From positions 85,250,001 through 85,314,000 of the forward strand of contig OZ231127.1 in the NCBI GenBank assembly GCA_965153355.1: a stretch of 64,000 bases of DNA. The letters run 5' to 3'. How positions within the stretch are numbered: position 1 is the first letter of the stretch; each line of letters begins with the position of its first letter. Source of the stretch: Flaccisagitta enflata (lineage: Eukaryota; Chaetognatha; Sagittoidea; Aphragmophora). Under the pieces are notes generated by a model that saw only the letters and a program-made list of their open reading frames with translations, searched no databases and was not told the DNA's origin. Positions 28,321-39,925 of this stretch are shown here, in pieces. A program made the position numbers and the translations under genes.

Positions 28321-28813
28321 ATTGTGCTTCTCAAGGAAACGGCTTGACCTAAAAAGAAGGCAGATGTCCTATGCAATTGACATTGATTAGTGAGTGATGG
28401 CAAGGCCTTGACAGCGACCCTTGTCTTTATTGTGTTTGTGTTAGGGTTTGATTACGTTCGTTTATTATTGAGTAACAGAGAAGGTGTCTTTTCTCAAATG
28501 TGTGAAGAATTATGTGTCTGTCTACAAATTACGACTTGGGCCTTTCTATGTTTTTTTACGTGACTTTGGAAGAAAAAACTTTCGATGTTTGAAAAACAGC
28601 TGCCATCATGTCATGTTCAAGTTCATGTATGCAAATCATTCTAAATTACCATCAGTATCAATGATCCAAACCCTCCATTCAATTTACTGTGAGATATTCC
28701 AGAGGAGGATTTTTCTTAAGTTTTCCATTTTTTACTGTCTTTCTCTCTTTTATCCTTTTGTAGTTTTTCCATTTTTTACTGTCTTTCTCTCTTTTATTCT
28801 TTTTTTTTTTCAG

Positions 28814-29041
28814 TTTCAACCAGGGAATTGTTTAGAATTATTCAAATGTGGAAAAAAAAGCAGTTTCTCGACCGTTCATGCCGCCGCCGCCTCAAGCTCC
28901 TCCTCCTCTTCTACTGCTTCTCCTGCCACTCCTCCTCCTAGTTCTACTCCTCTTCTTCAACTACCGCCTGTAGAAGGTCTTATCTACGCCGTCCTTCAAA
29001 AGAATCTCTCCTCTCCCATTTTCAAGTTTATCTGTCAGTGA
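28814..29041 (+). CDS. Possible exon, Ser/Pro-rich
   Basis: A T-rich tract ending TTTTTTTTTTCAG (28813) precedes a phase-0 frame: F-Q-P-G-N-C-L-E-L-F-K-C-G-K-K, then polyserine and Pro/Thr-rich sequence, then LQLPPVEGLIYAVLQKN and a stop at 29041. The composition resembles the 18.6-kb exon, and a short VEG motif also occurs just before S2 in Kv3 channels. The entry phase (0) does not fit the phase-1 donor at 19793, and no strong donor is present. The link to the channel is therefore only a suggestion. Confidence 0.25.
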   Translation, partial: FQPGNCLELFKCGKKSSFSTVHAAAASSSSSSSTASPATPPPSSTPLLQLPPVEGLIYAVLQKNLSSPIFKFICQ

Positions 29042-29052
29042 ATTTATCTTCA

Positions 29053-29179
<127 letters not shown>

Positions 29180-29317
29180 AAACATACAAACACGCACACT
29201 CACACACAAACACAAATACCAACTCATTCCAACTCATTCCAACTTTGTAAATCCTGAGCAAGAATCGCTTTTACAGTGGTATTGTGTTTTTCCCTGCAAA
29301 TTACTGAGTAGGCATTG

Positions 29318-29436
<119 letters not shown>

Positions 29437-29439
29437 CAG

Positions 29440-30660
29440 ACGGGCAGACAAAGGAGGAGAAATGGAGAAATAGACAAATAGACAGAAAGAGAGTCAGAGT
29501 CAGAGTCAGACAAACCCATCACATTGATTGGAAGATACAGAGGTAGCCAAATATAGAGACAGAACCAGAAACAGACTCAAAGACACAAAGACAGAAACAC
29601 GGACGGGGTAGGCAAGCAAATAAAAAGTCCACCACAATGAAAATGTTATGGCGGAAAGACAGAAAGATAGACCAACTTGATTCAATGACTGAAAGCGCGA
29701 TGACAGTTTTAAATAGATATCTTTTGGCAGAAAGCAGAGCATCAAAGCTTTTATAGATTGAGCACAACGGCAGTTTTACATTTGAAAAGGAACTTTAGAA
29801 CATAGAATCCGACTTTCTCGGCACCGTACACAAAAAGAAACAGACAAAAAGAAAATAAAAGAAATATAAAAAACGAAAAACCATCAGGAAAAAGATCAAG
29901 AGCAATTAAAAAAAAATTCGAGAGGAAAAACTTAAAACGGCAAAAGAAATGTTTTAACTGCATAGAATCGAGACTGCTTGGCAACAAGCTCCGGCGCAGT
30001 CTTTTTAGCTCACTTCATGTTCTCTTCCCTTGTCCACTTGCTGTTTTATCACAAGTTGCTCTTCAATGGTGCTTCACTTTCACCAGTACTTATTTGGACG
30101 TTTTTCTAACCTCAATCTCTATCTTTTCTTAACTTAGTACCTCCAAACTAGCTCGCTCACTCGCTCACTCACTCACTCGCTCACTCACTGTTTGCGCATG
30201 TAGTTTTCAATCGAGGATATCTCGCGAGAAAAAAAATGTTGTCTCTTCCTACCAAAAGGTGAGAATTATCCTTTTGATTTCTTTCCATGTGTAAAAGAGT
30301 AAGTGCTAGTGTGCTATTGCTAGTGCCAGTACTTCCACCAGTACATTAGTAATTTTTGATTGTTACTTTTGTAAGATATTTTGTGTATACTAGATGGTAT
30401 AGGCCTGTCCAACCCTATACTAATGAGGTATGCAGTCAAGCTGATAGTTTTGGTAGGTAAGCTTTTTGTTTGTCAACAGTAAAGGATAGTTGTGAGCAAT
30501 CCGGAGTGAACACCATTGAAAGCTTGCAAGGCTTTCATCCATTGTAAATTGGAGAATTCTTGCCTCCTTTTGTAAGGGCAATGTTGTTTCAACTTGAGGA
30601 TATTTCAGCCTATAGATGTAGTTCATCACAACACATTTATTTACACATTTCATCTTTTGA
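29440..30660. other. No supported gene
   Basis: Unique-looking sequence with short frames only. A CTCGCTCACTCACTCAC tract lies at about 30151-30190, similar in words to the 22.3-kb repeat. Confidence 0.45.
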
Positions 30661-30671
30661 AAGGTCAAATT

Positions 30672-31086
30672 GAAAAAAAGAAAAGAATAGAAGAAGAAGA
30701 AAAAGGAAAAAAAAAAAAGAAAAAGAAAAAGAAAAAGAAAAAGAAAAAGAAGACGGAGAAGAGGGAGAAGAAGAAATTAGAATAAGCGCGGTAGAGGGCG
30801 CATTTTCTCATTGAATGGGATTTTCATTTTGAGTCTTTTAAAATCCCCTACTTCTTACTTGGGCAAATTGGTTTTTCCCTTTTTGTTTCCAAAATGACTT
30901 TCTTTGCTCCTCTCTCTTCATTTTTCTTTTCTCTCATCTTCTTTTTGTATTTCTTCTTTCCTCTTTTATCTAGAAACTTCTTCTTCTTCTTTTTCTTTTT
31001 CTTTTTCTTTTTCTTTTTCTTTTTCTTTTTCTTTTTCTTTTTCTTTTTCTTTTTCTTCTTCTTCTTCTACTTCTTCTTCTTCTTGA
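30672..31086. repeat. Opposed (AAAAAG)n and (TTTTTC)n tracts
   Basis: A purine tract at 30672-30765 and a pyrimidine tract at 30976-31086 are built of complementary hexamers about 200 bp apart, so they could form an inverted-repeat hairpin. Confidence 0.75.
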
Positions 31087-31100
31087 AAATGTTTTTCATA

Positions 31101-31277
31101 CAGTTAAACCCCGCTATAACGAATTCAAGAGTAACAGAAAAACGCCTATAATGGATCTAAACATTTGGTCCCTTTATGTCAATTTCATTTAATTTCTACA
31201 TTGACAATAACCGAAATTCACCTATAGTGGATACAAATTGTTGGTCCCTTGTTAACAGTTACTACGGGGTCTTATTG
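31101..31277. mobile_element. TA-flanked MITE (177 bp)
   Basis: Starts CAGTTAAACCCCGCTATAAC; the right end in reverse complement reads CAATAAGACCCCGTAGTAAC. TA on both sides. Two internal CCTATAxTGGAT motifs. Confidence 0.75.
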
Positions 31278-32050
31278 TACCTCTTTCTCTATCCTTATCC
31301 TTGGACTCTTGGACAGCCCTTATAGCTAACTGTACCACCTCTTGTTCCTCTACCCAGATCTCTTCCTTCTTTTTAACTTCCCGTTTTCTTCTTCAGCAGT
31401 TTACGATATTTCTCTTTTTGATTTCCAAACCCTTTTCCCTCAGGGTTTGGAAGGCACTTTCCTCCATTCTGTGTGGAGAGGCGGGGGGGGGGGGAGTACA
31501 GGGGAAGATAGATGATTGAGGGCTAAGGGATGGTAGGAAGAGTAGACGATAGGGCCAGCCTTGTCTGAAAATCCTGTTACGGTGGGTCCGGGTGGGAAGT
31601 GCATTGGGAGATAAGGTATGATATGGATGGGTGGTTGAGAGGCACGTTGGAAGATAGGGTTAGTCAAAATCCGGTGGTGAAACATACAGGGAAAGATGGA
31701 CAAAATCCACGTTGGGTGTATCTAGGCAAATAGTTATGGGTTTTTAGTCATGGATAGTCTATTGGAGGAAGGGGGAAGCACACTAGCTCATGGCAATCGT
31801 TGCGGCTAGTCTCCATGTCACAGGAGAGAATTACTTTTTCTTCTTTATTGATTTTTTTTCTAAACAATATCAAGAAAAAACTTGTCACGGTAGTGAATAA
31901 GAAAGTATATGGTCCGCTGGTTTTGAACTATTTTTATCGGCCGAGTCAGGCCAAGTCAGGTACTTTGACTATCCAGAGGCGTGACTTTATCTTCAAAGTG
32001 ATATTAATGATCTCAGATGGGGAGTGATGTTAACTTTAGTAGGAAATGGT
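31278..32050. other. No supported gene
   Basis: Includes a G homopolymer at about 31482-31493 and GGGTGG-rich unique sequence. Frames on both strands overlap and none has convincing splice sites. Confidence 0.4.
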
Positions 32051-32052
32051 TA

Positions 32053-32383
32053 CTGTATTTTTTCTAAAAAGCGCCCCGGGCGCTTTTGGAATTGAAATAT
32101 GACTTTGCTTTTCAACCCTCTAATTAGCGCCCCCTTTATATTGTAGATGAGCTGTCGTTCAGTCTATCTTTTTCAGGAAAGGCTACCAAAATGCTGAATT
32201 TGACTCAAAATGGAGATATTCCTTGCCTATATCTGTTTGAAAGTCTTTGAAAATGGCTCATTGTGTTGTTTTATTTCATCATTTTACTCAATATTTCTGT
32301 TCAAATCTCTTCTGAAAAGTATAACAATAAGAAAAAAAGGGGGGGCGCTTTTTGGAGGGGGGCGCTTTTTAGAAAAAATACGG
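32053..32383. mobile_element. TA-flanked MITE (331 bp)
   Basis: Terminal repeats CTGTATTTTTTCTAAAAAGC and, in reverse complement, CCGTATTTTTTCTAAAAAGC, both continuing GCCCC. Each end abuts TA. An internal GGGCGCTTTTTGGAGG repeats the terminal word. Confidence 0.85.
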
Positions 32384-33115
32384 TACACGGAGAACTAAAT
32401 TTGATTGATGATTCTGCTCTTTTCTCATACTTCCGTTTCTGTACTGGAACTGAAATGAATATTTGTCCCATTTAACTTAATTGAAAAAAAAACGCACTTT
32501 TTTTCGCGGTGGGACTCCTGCCTGCAGCAGAGCTTCAGAAGATAAGATCCAAAAGACTTAGTCAGCGTTCCTCCTTATTAAATCTTCTACTAAACGAGAG
32601 CAAACGAAAACTCTTTCATTCGTGTTTTTTTTTAACAATTTGGTCTTTCTGAAGACCACATCAACATCCTTCCGCAATTCTACAATCGACAAGCCAACAT
32701 GGTCTTTTTTTCCGTTAGTAAAACCTAAAAAAAAAAAAGCTGAAAGTATATCTGTATGCAGTGACTCAAGTCAAGAAGACCAAACGTTACTGTACTTGAT
32801 CACAGCCGATTAAATAGTGAAACACGATGGGACATAATTTCGTTAATTCACAAACACACGACTTCGTAAGTCACCAAGTTGATTGGCACTTCGGTCGGTC
32901 AGTTGGTTCTTCAGTCAGACTTGGCTTATTGGTTTTATTTTTGGGTGCTCGTGAGTATTACTTTGCATCACTGCCCCTGCCGAATGACCAAAGCCCACTC
33001 TAAATCATTGTATCAGTCCAGCCCCATTTGGTGACCTTGACCTAAGCAATTACCACGACTGTTCAGTGGCAGGCTGTCCTATCTGATTCATTCCCCTGCG
33101 GCTTATGATTATACC
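32384..33115. other. No supported gene; degraded family-1 copy
   Basis: 32895-33030 has GGTCGGTCAGTTGGTTC, CATCACTGCCCCTGCCGAA and GTCCAGCCCCATTTGG, a decayed plus-strand family-1 copy. The rest is unassigned. Confidence 0.4.
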
Positions 33116-33119
33116 TCCC

Positions 33120-33985
33120 TACGACAATCGCATGGTTCAGTCGCCTGAGGAGTGAGAAGTCCTTAGTGAGGACATGGTAACCCACTTTTAAAGCTTCAAC
33201 AGTCGTCTGTGGAGTGAGAAGTCCTCAGTGAGGACATAGTAACCCACTTCTGAAGCTTCAACAGTTGCCTGAGGAGTGAGGAGTAAGAAGTCCTCAGTAA
33301 GGACATGGTAACCCACTTCTGAAGCTTCAACAGTCGCCTGAGGAGTGAGGAGTAACAAATCCTCAGTAAGGACATGGTAACCCACTTCTGAAGCTTCAAC
33401 AGTCGCCTGAGGAGTGAGGAGTAAGGAGTAAGTAGTCCTCAGTAAGGACATGGTAAGCCACTTTTGACGCTTCAACAGTCGCCTGAGGAATGAGAAGTCC
33501 TCAGTGAGGACATGGTAACCCACTTCTGACGCTTCAACAGTCGCCTGAGGAGTGAAAAGTCCTCAGTGAAGACATGGTAACCCACTTCTGACACTTCAAC
33601 AGCCGCCTGAGGAGTGAAAAGTCCTCAGTGAGGACAAGGTAACCCACTTCTGACACTTCAACAGCGACCTGAGGAGTGAGAAGTCCTCAGTGAGGAGTCC
33701 TCATTGAGGTAACCTACATGGTAACCCACTTCTGAAGCTTCAACAGTCGCCTGAGGAGTGAGGAGTAAGAAGTCCTAAGTGAGGACATGATAACCCACTT
33801 CTGAAACTTCAACAGCCGCCTGAAGAGTGAGGAGTGAGAAGTCCTCAGTGAGGACATGGTAACCCACTTCTGATGCTTCAACTTTCGCCTGAGAAGTGAG
33901 GAGTAAGAAGTCCTCAGTAAGGACATGGTAACCCACTTCGGACGCTTCAAAAGTCGCCTGAGGATGTTGTAACCCACTTCTGAAG
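33120..33985. repeat. 62-bp minisatellite with GTCCTCAGTGAGGAC palindrome
   Basis: About 13-14 units of 62-70 bp: CAGTCGCCTGAGGAGTGAG, AGTCCTCAGTGAGGACATGG, TAACCCACTTCTGAAGCTTC. Every unit carries the palindrome GTCCTCAxTGAGGAC. Length variation comes from extra GAGGAGTAA insertions. Confidence 0.95.
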
Positions 33986-34049
33986 TTTAATGTCCATGAG
34001 GAGGAAAGGAATGGGGAGTTGATGGAGTAAGAGCAAATTAGGGAAACAA

Positions 34050-34293
<244 letters not shown>

Positions 34294-34515
34294 CCAAACG
34301 TAGTAACGGCGCGGGTGACATATTTTAGAGATGAAGAAAAATTCCTCCGCGGTGTGACTTCGTCGACGGCGTATATAGAAATTGAAAGGGGAATCCATTT
34401 TCATTTAAACTGATTCTTCAGTCATTTGGGAGAGAGAGCGATCTATTTTTTCCTTTTTGCCAAGCTCCATTTATTCATGAATTGAATTAAACTCCTGCCA
34501 CTGCGCGACAACTTT

Positions 34516-34661
34516 TTAGTCGTGGACACGCGACTCTACACCTTGCCGTGTCGGTCGGTCCGTCGGTAACATTTTTGAATTGCGAGCGGTTTTTGCATTA
34601 CTGCTCCTGCCCAACCGTCCGCGACTGGATTGCCGTGTATCCGGCCTTGTTTCTTTTAAAA
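34516..34661 (+). mobile_element. Family-1 element, compact copy
   Basis: TTTTTAGTCGTGGACACGCGACT hairpin region, CTACACCTTGCCGTGTCGG, GGTCCGTCGG, a TTGCGAGCGGTTTTTGCATT section, CTGCCCAACCGTCCGCGACT and CCGTGTATCCGGCCTTGTTT. At about 146 bp this is the cleanest short version in the window and a useful reference copy. Confidence 0.85.
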
Positions 34662-35099
34662 AAGGAAGATTGTTCTTGGAAGTGTGCAAAATTAGCTGTC
34701 TTGTTACAAGCAACACGCTCATTTGTATCAATGATGGGGGTTGGGGCATCTAGTCAGATTGGGGCTTTTAAGTAAAAGTAGAATCTACTTTCAAAAATAA
34801 AAAAAATAAGAATGCTGTTCAAATGATTGGAAGTTATCTGCCATGTGAAAGAGACCCTGTTGTATTAATGGATATATCGGAAGTCCTCAGAAAAAGATTT
34901 TTTACCAAGCCTACCATTTGACAATGTGCACTGTGTTTTCAGCTCACTTGGGAAATGTATGTGCAGTTTCTTCACTAATTTCTCACTCAGATACAAAACG
35001 AATTGGAAAGTAAGCAAGATAGAGTAGGAGAACATGTCAATGTGTAAAAAAACAAGGCCGGATACACGGCCACCAGTAAAAGCCGGCTTGCCTCTAGTA

Positions 35100-36236
35100 C
35101 AATTATGGACACACAGCGCAATCTATAATACAAAAAGTGGACATTAGTCCCCCGGGGGAAAAACCCTGATGTCCCCGATAAAAAGTAGTTTGAGCTTGGA
35201 AAAGCCCGGTTATATCTCCCTTTAAAAGTTTGTGAAAAAAACTCTGGGGACTGAAAGGGGGATACTATATGAATTAAAAAAAAAGACGCACTTTTGAATG
35301 GTGGATTGCGCCTTTGAAAATCAAAATAAATAACTAAAATCTTATACCATTTTAAAGCCCTTGAAAAACTCTTTCATTTGGCGCCAATCTGGTGTCTCTA
35401 TCATTTTTTGTTTGGAAATGGCATTAGTTTGAGTAAAACTGTTGCCAAATTTGTTTTTGCAGTCCCTTTGAAAAAGATGCAATTCAGCAAAATAGTGTCT
35501 TACTTTAGAGAGCTCTAGCTCCTAAACATTCGAAGATACAGATCTGGGATTGGTCTAGAATGAAAGATAATTTGAAAATCTTCAAAATCACTTTTTCTGT
35601 AAAATTTTTTTAATACTTTTTAAGTCAGTTTTATCAGCAAATGAAAAGGTGCGTCTTTTTTTTTAATTCGTATAGTATCCCTGGGGGACTTCCCCAGATT
35701 CAGACTTTGACATTTTTCAGCAAGCCTCTTTTCAAACGAAAGTTAACAGGGGATGTAACGGGGCTTTTCCCCGGGGAAAAGCCCCGATGTCTCAGATAAA
35801 AAGTAGTTAAAATCTGGAAAAGCCCGGTTGTATCCCTTTTTAAGAATTTGTGAAAAAAAAGCTCTGGGGACTGAACAGGGGATATCCCCAGAAGATTTCC
35901 TGGAATTCAGACTTTGACATTATTCAGCAAACCTCTTTCATTTTTCAAATGAAAGTTAACAAGGGGATGTAACGGGGATTTTCCCCGGGGAAAAGCCCCA
36001 ATGTCCCTGATAAAAAATAGTTAAAATCTGGAAAAGCCCGGTTACATCCCCCTTTAAAAGTTTATGAAAAAAAAACTTCAGAGAATGAACGGGGAATGTC
36101 CCCAGGGGACTTCCCTGGGTTCAGACTGACATTTTTCAGAAAGCCCCTTTCACTTTTCAAATAAAAGTTAACAGGGGATGTAATGGGGCTTTTCCCCGGG
36201 GGACTAATATCACTACAGATTGCGCTGTGGGACAGT
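35100..36236. mobile_element. DNA element with internal ~200-bp tandem repeats
   Basis: The ends are inverted: CACAGCGCAATCT..ATTAGTCCCCCGG at 35111-35155 mirrors CCGGGGGACTAAT..AGATTGCGCTGTG at 36197-36230. Inside are three related units beginning GGGGAAAAxCCCxGATGTCxC, each running through GATAAAAAGTAGTT, GGAAAAGCCCGGTT and GGGGACTGAA. The first unit is interrupted by another MITE (35265-35675). Confidence 0.75.
35265..35675. mobile_element. Nested TA-flanked MITE (411 bp)
   Basis: Termini CTATATGAATTAAAAAAAAA and, in reverse complement, CTATACGAATTAAAAAAAAA, both continuing GACGCAC. TA on each side. It sits inside the first tandem unit of the surrounding element; the sister unit at 35882 reads GGGGATATCCCC, giving the uninterrupted target. 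Confidence 0.9.
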
Positions 36237-36348
36237 GCTCCCAACTTTCTTTTCCACTTAAATACAACCTTCCCTCTGCATTGTACCTTCTGTCCCTACT
36301 TCACTGATACAAATTTACGATTTTGTATCCTGTACACTGTACAGTGTA

Positions 36349-36495
36349 CAGCGGAGCACCACTAGAGCGCACCCACTATCAAGGCATGCCCACTTTTAAG
36401 GCATACAACTTGCAGTACCGTGAGGCAACTTCACTGAATCTCTATAAGGCATAGTTTTGCTCCGTCCCATGCTACGCACTCTAGTGGAGCAACTG
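36349..36495. mobile_element. MITE of CAGYGGAGCACC type
   Basis: Starts CAGCGGAGCACCACTAGAGC and ends with the mirrored CACTCTAGTGG..CAACTG. It shares AGGCATGCCC and TATAAGGCAT with the element at 42330-42503. TA is present on the left only. Confidence 0.65.
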
Positions 36496-36798
36496 CACTA
36501 GTTCTCTTCATCTTCTTCTGCAAACTCTTCTCATATTTTTCATATTGAATTTTTTTCACCCAATAAAGTTCAACTTCTTGTCAAGCGTTATCGACTCTAA
36601 AGATCGCATTGACACTTAGTCGGTTTGTCCAAAGGTTGGTAAGCATTCTTCCTCTGTCCACCCGCTAGCGAGTTGGGAACTGGCTAGCCATATCTGCGAC
36701 TTTGATCTTCCTGTCATTCATTCATGTTTCTCTCGCTCTTTCGTTTCTTTAGTTTTTAGTCGCGGACACGCGACTCTACACCTTGCCGTGTTGGTCGG

Positions 36799-37122
36799 CA
36801 TAAGTGTATGGCGCAGAATCTCAAAGGGCCGTCGGCAAACAAATTTAAGTCCGACAGAGCTTCAAGCCTGACAAGGTTCATAACTAATTCAGTCTTTCCC
36901 TATCTTAAATTGTATTCTCATGTAAGAAATGACAGTCAAATTTGATAGAAAGACACTCATTCTCTCTCTTTATTCCCCAAAGTATGTTATTTCTCTTCCT
37001 GTTTTATTTTTTCCTTTGTTTAATTTTTCATTCTTTATATGGGCCTAAGTCCGACAGGGGTGTAAGTCCGACAAACAGGGACGTCGGCCGACGTCCCTGA
37101 CGTTCTTCGCCATACACCCATG
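36799..37122. mobile_element. hAT-type MITE with 8-bp duplication
   Basis: Terminal repeats CATAAGTGTATGGCG and CATGGGTGTATGGCG (reverse complement of the right end). The flanking 8-mer TTGGTCGG occurs at 36791-36798 and again at 37123-37130. Internal GGGCCGTCGG and CCGACGTCCC mirror each other. An 8-bp target duplication is the hAT signature. Confidence 0.85.
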
Positions 37123-37239
37123 TTGGTCGGTAGGTTGGTAGGTCAGTAGGTCGGTAGGTCGATCCGTTATGAACTTTTTTGAATTCCGAGCGATTTTTGA
37201 ATTACAGCTCCTGCCCATACGTTCGCACTGGTATATCGT

Positions 37240-39455
37240 CCCTGATTTTGGCCATGGTAATTAACAGTACTTTAACGCCGTTAATTAACACTATATAGGT
37301 ACCAGGATATTAACTAAGAAAAACATTTTTTCATTTTTGAGAAATTCACTGAAAATTAGTGCTAAAGGTTGTTGTTAATTATCAGGTACCTATATGCTGT
37401 TAATTAACATGCTATTTTTGATGTTAATTAACACCCCATTTCATGCATTAAACACAAAAAACATGCAAAAAACACAAAAAAAATATAGATTATCAAAAAA
37501 TTGTTAGAATGATACAATTTTTTGGTGTTAATTAACGGGAGAAATATGGTGTTAATTAACATAAAAAACAGTGTGTTAATTAACACAGGAAAAATATAGA
37601 TTATTAACAATTTGATCAGGTACCTTAATGCTGTTAATTAACATGCTGTTTTTGATGTCAATTAACACCACATTTCATGCGTTAATTAACACACAAGAAA
37701 ATATAGATTATCAAAAAATTGTTGAAAATTTACCAGTTTTTTGTGTTAAACAACGGGTGAAATGTGGTGTTATTTAAGATCAAAAACAGTGTGTTGATTA
37801 ACACTGAGAAAAAATATATCATTAACAAATTGATCAGGTACCTATATGCTGTTAATTAACATGCTGTTTTTGATGTTAATTAACACCACATTTTATGCAA
37901 TAATTAACACAAAAAACATCAATTATTAACAATTTTTTGGTGGTAATAAATGGGTACAATGTGGTGTTTTTTAATATCAAAAACAGTGTGTCAGTTAACA
38001 CAGAAAAAATATAGATTATTAACAAATTGATCAGGTACCTATATGCTGTTGATCAACATGCTGTTTTTGATGTTAATTAACACCACATTTCATGCATTAA
38101 TATAAAAAACTATAGATTGTTAACAAACTTTAAAATTTATGATTTTTTAGTGTTAATTTACAAGTGAAATATGGTGTTAATTATCATCAAAAACAGTGTG
38201 TGAATTAACACAGAAAAAATATAGATTATTAAAAAGTTGATCAAGTACTCCTATGATGTTGATCAACATGCTTTTTTGATGTTAATTAACATACATTTCA
38301 CCCGTTAATTTACACAAAAAAAATATAGAATAACAACAAATTATTAAAGACAATTTTTTGGTGTTAATTAATGGGTGAAATGTGGTGTTAATTAACGTCA
38401 AAAACAGCCTGTTAATTAACACAGAAAATATATAGATTATTAACAAATTGATCATTGTTAATTAACACCAAATTTCATGCGTTAATTAACACAAAAAAAT
38501 ATTGATGATTAAAAAATTGTTAAAGATCTACAATTATTTGGTGTTAGTTAACGGGTGAAATGTGGTGTTAATTAACATCAAAAACAGTGTGTTAAGTAAC
38601 ACAGAAAAATACAAATCATTAATAAATTGATCAGGTACCTCTATACTGTTAATTAACATGCTATTTTTATTGTTAATAACGCCAAATTTCATGTGTTAAT
38701 CCACACAAAAAAATATGGATTATAAACAAATAGTCAAAAATATACAATTTTTTAGGGATAATTTACTGGTGACATGTGGTGTTAATTTACATTACAAAAT
38801 TTCTGTTAATTAACAATGAAAAATGATTGTTAAATAACACAAAAAAATTGTATATTTTTAATAATTTGTTAATAATCTACATTTTTTCTGTGTTAATGAA
38901 CAGGCTGTTTTTGATGTTAATTAACACCACATTTTACCTGTTAATTAACACAAGAAAATTGTATGTCTTTAACAATTTGTTAATAATCTATATTTTTTTT
39001 GTGTTAATTAACGGGTGAAATATGTTTTTAATTAACATCAAAAACGGCATGTTAATTAACTGCATATAGGTACCTGATAAGTAACAACAACATTTTGCTC
39101 ATATTTTCAGTAAATTTCTCAGATTTTCAGTAAATTTCTCAGAAATAAAGAAATGTTTTTCTTTGTTAATTTTCAGCAAATTTTTGTGTTAATCAACATC
39201 TTTTAGGTACCTGTTAATTAACAACAAAAACTGATCTATTTGATGATTTTTTTCATTTTTGACATGTTAAAAATAGGCAATTATACCCTGTTAATTAACT
39301 GGTACCTATATACTGTTAATTAACAGCTGTTTTTATGTGTTAATTAACAGCATAAAAACTACCATTAATCAATGGTACTTTTTTGCCTTTTATTAACAAT
39401 TTTGTTAATTAGAGGTGTTAATGTGCCGTTAATTAACGCAGGGTAAATCGCTCAC
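37240..39455. repeat. GTTAATTAAC satellite array
   Basis: AT-rich array of about 200-230-bp units, many starting near ATCAGGTACCTATATGCTG (37383, 37615, 37836, 38032, 38632). Each unit holds several copies of the palindrome GTTAATTAAC plus CATCAAAAACAGTGTG, ACCACATTTCATGCG and ATATAGATTATTAAC. The sub-blocks are themselves inverted around the palindromes. Short frames in it carry only Leu/Ile/Asn-rich noise. Confidence 0.9.
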
Positions 39456-39520
39456 GATATATCTCCGTTCGCGACTGACTTGCTATGTATCCGGCCTTGT
39501 TTTTCTCTCTCTTTCTTGGT

Positions 39521-39740
39521 TTTTTAGTTGCGTGCTACAAGACTCTATACAGTTTGTCTGTACGTCAGTCCATCTGTCCATCGGTCCATCTGTCGGTTCG
39601 TTTGTCCATCACACTTTACTTTTTTTGATTTTTTGCCGTCTTTGGCCTCACTGCTCCTGCCCAAACGATCAAGTGACCTCAAATACAGCCCCTGCCAACC
39701 TGCACGCGACTTGGGTACCCGTGCATCCGGCCTTGTTTCT
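39521..39740 (+). mobile_element. Family-1 element
   Basis: TTTTTAGTTGCGTGCTACAA (degraded hairpin), CCATCTGTCCATCGGTCC, CTGCCCAAACGATCAAGTG, CCTGCACGCGACTTGGG, CATCCGGCCTTGTTTC. Closest to the 12.95-kb copy. Starts about 15 bp after the previous copy ends and runs into a CTTT tract. Confidence 0.8.
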
Positions 39741-39765
39741 TTCTTCATTTCTTTCCTTCTGGTGT

Positions 39766-39772
<7 letters not shown>

Positions 39773-39798
<26 letters not shown>

Positions 39799-39806
39799 TT
39801 TTCTTC

Positions 39807-39864
<58 letters not shown>

Positions 39865-39925
39865 CTCTTTCCTCCTTTCTTTCTTTCTTTCTTTCTTCCT
39901 CTCTTTCTTTTTCTCTTTCTTCTAC
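39773..39925. repeat. (CTTT)n tract
   Basis: CTTT repeat with CCTT and CTCT variants immediately 3' of a family-1 copy. Confidence 0.9.

Larger units (their letters stand above)
36752..39505 (+). mobile_element. Family-1 element split by two insertions
   Basis: The 5' part (TTAGTCGCGGACACGCGACT, CTACACCTTGCCGTG) is interrupted by the hAT element at 36799-37122. It resumes with TTGGTCGGTAGGTTGG to CTCCTGCCCATACGTTCGCA at about 37225. It is then interrupted by the GTTAATTAAC array and closes at 39460-39501 with CGTTCGCGACTGACTTGC and TATCCGGCCTTGTTTTT. Confidence 0.75.

Noticed and set aside
33188-33523. 111-codon minus-strand frame with E-V-G-Y-H-V-L-T-E-D repeats
   Set aside because: Reading of the 62-bp minisatellite.
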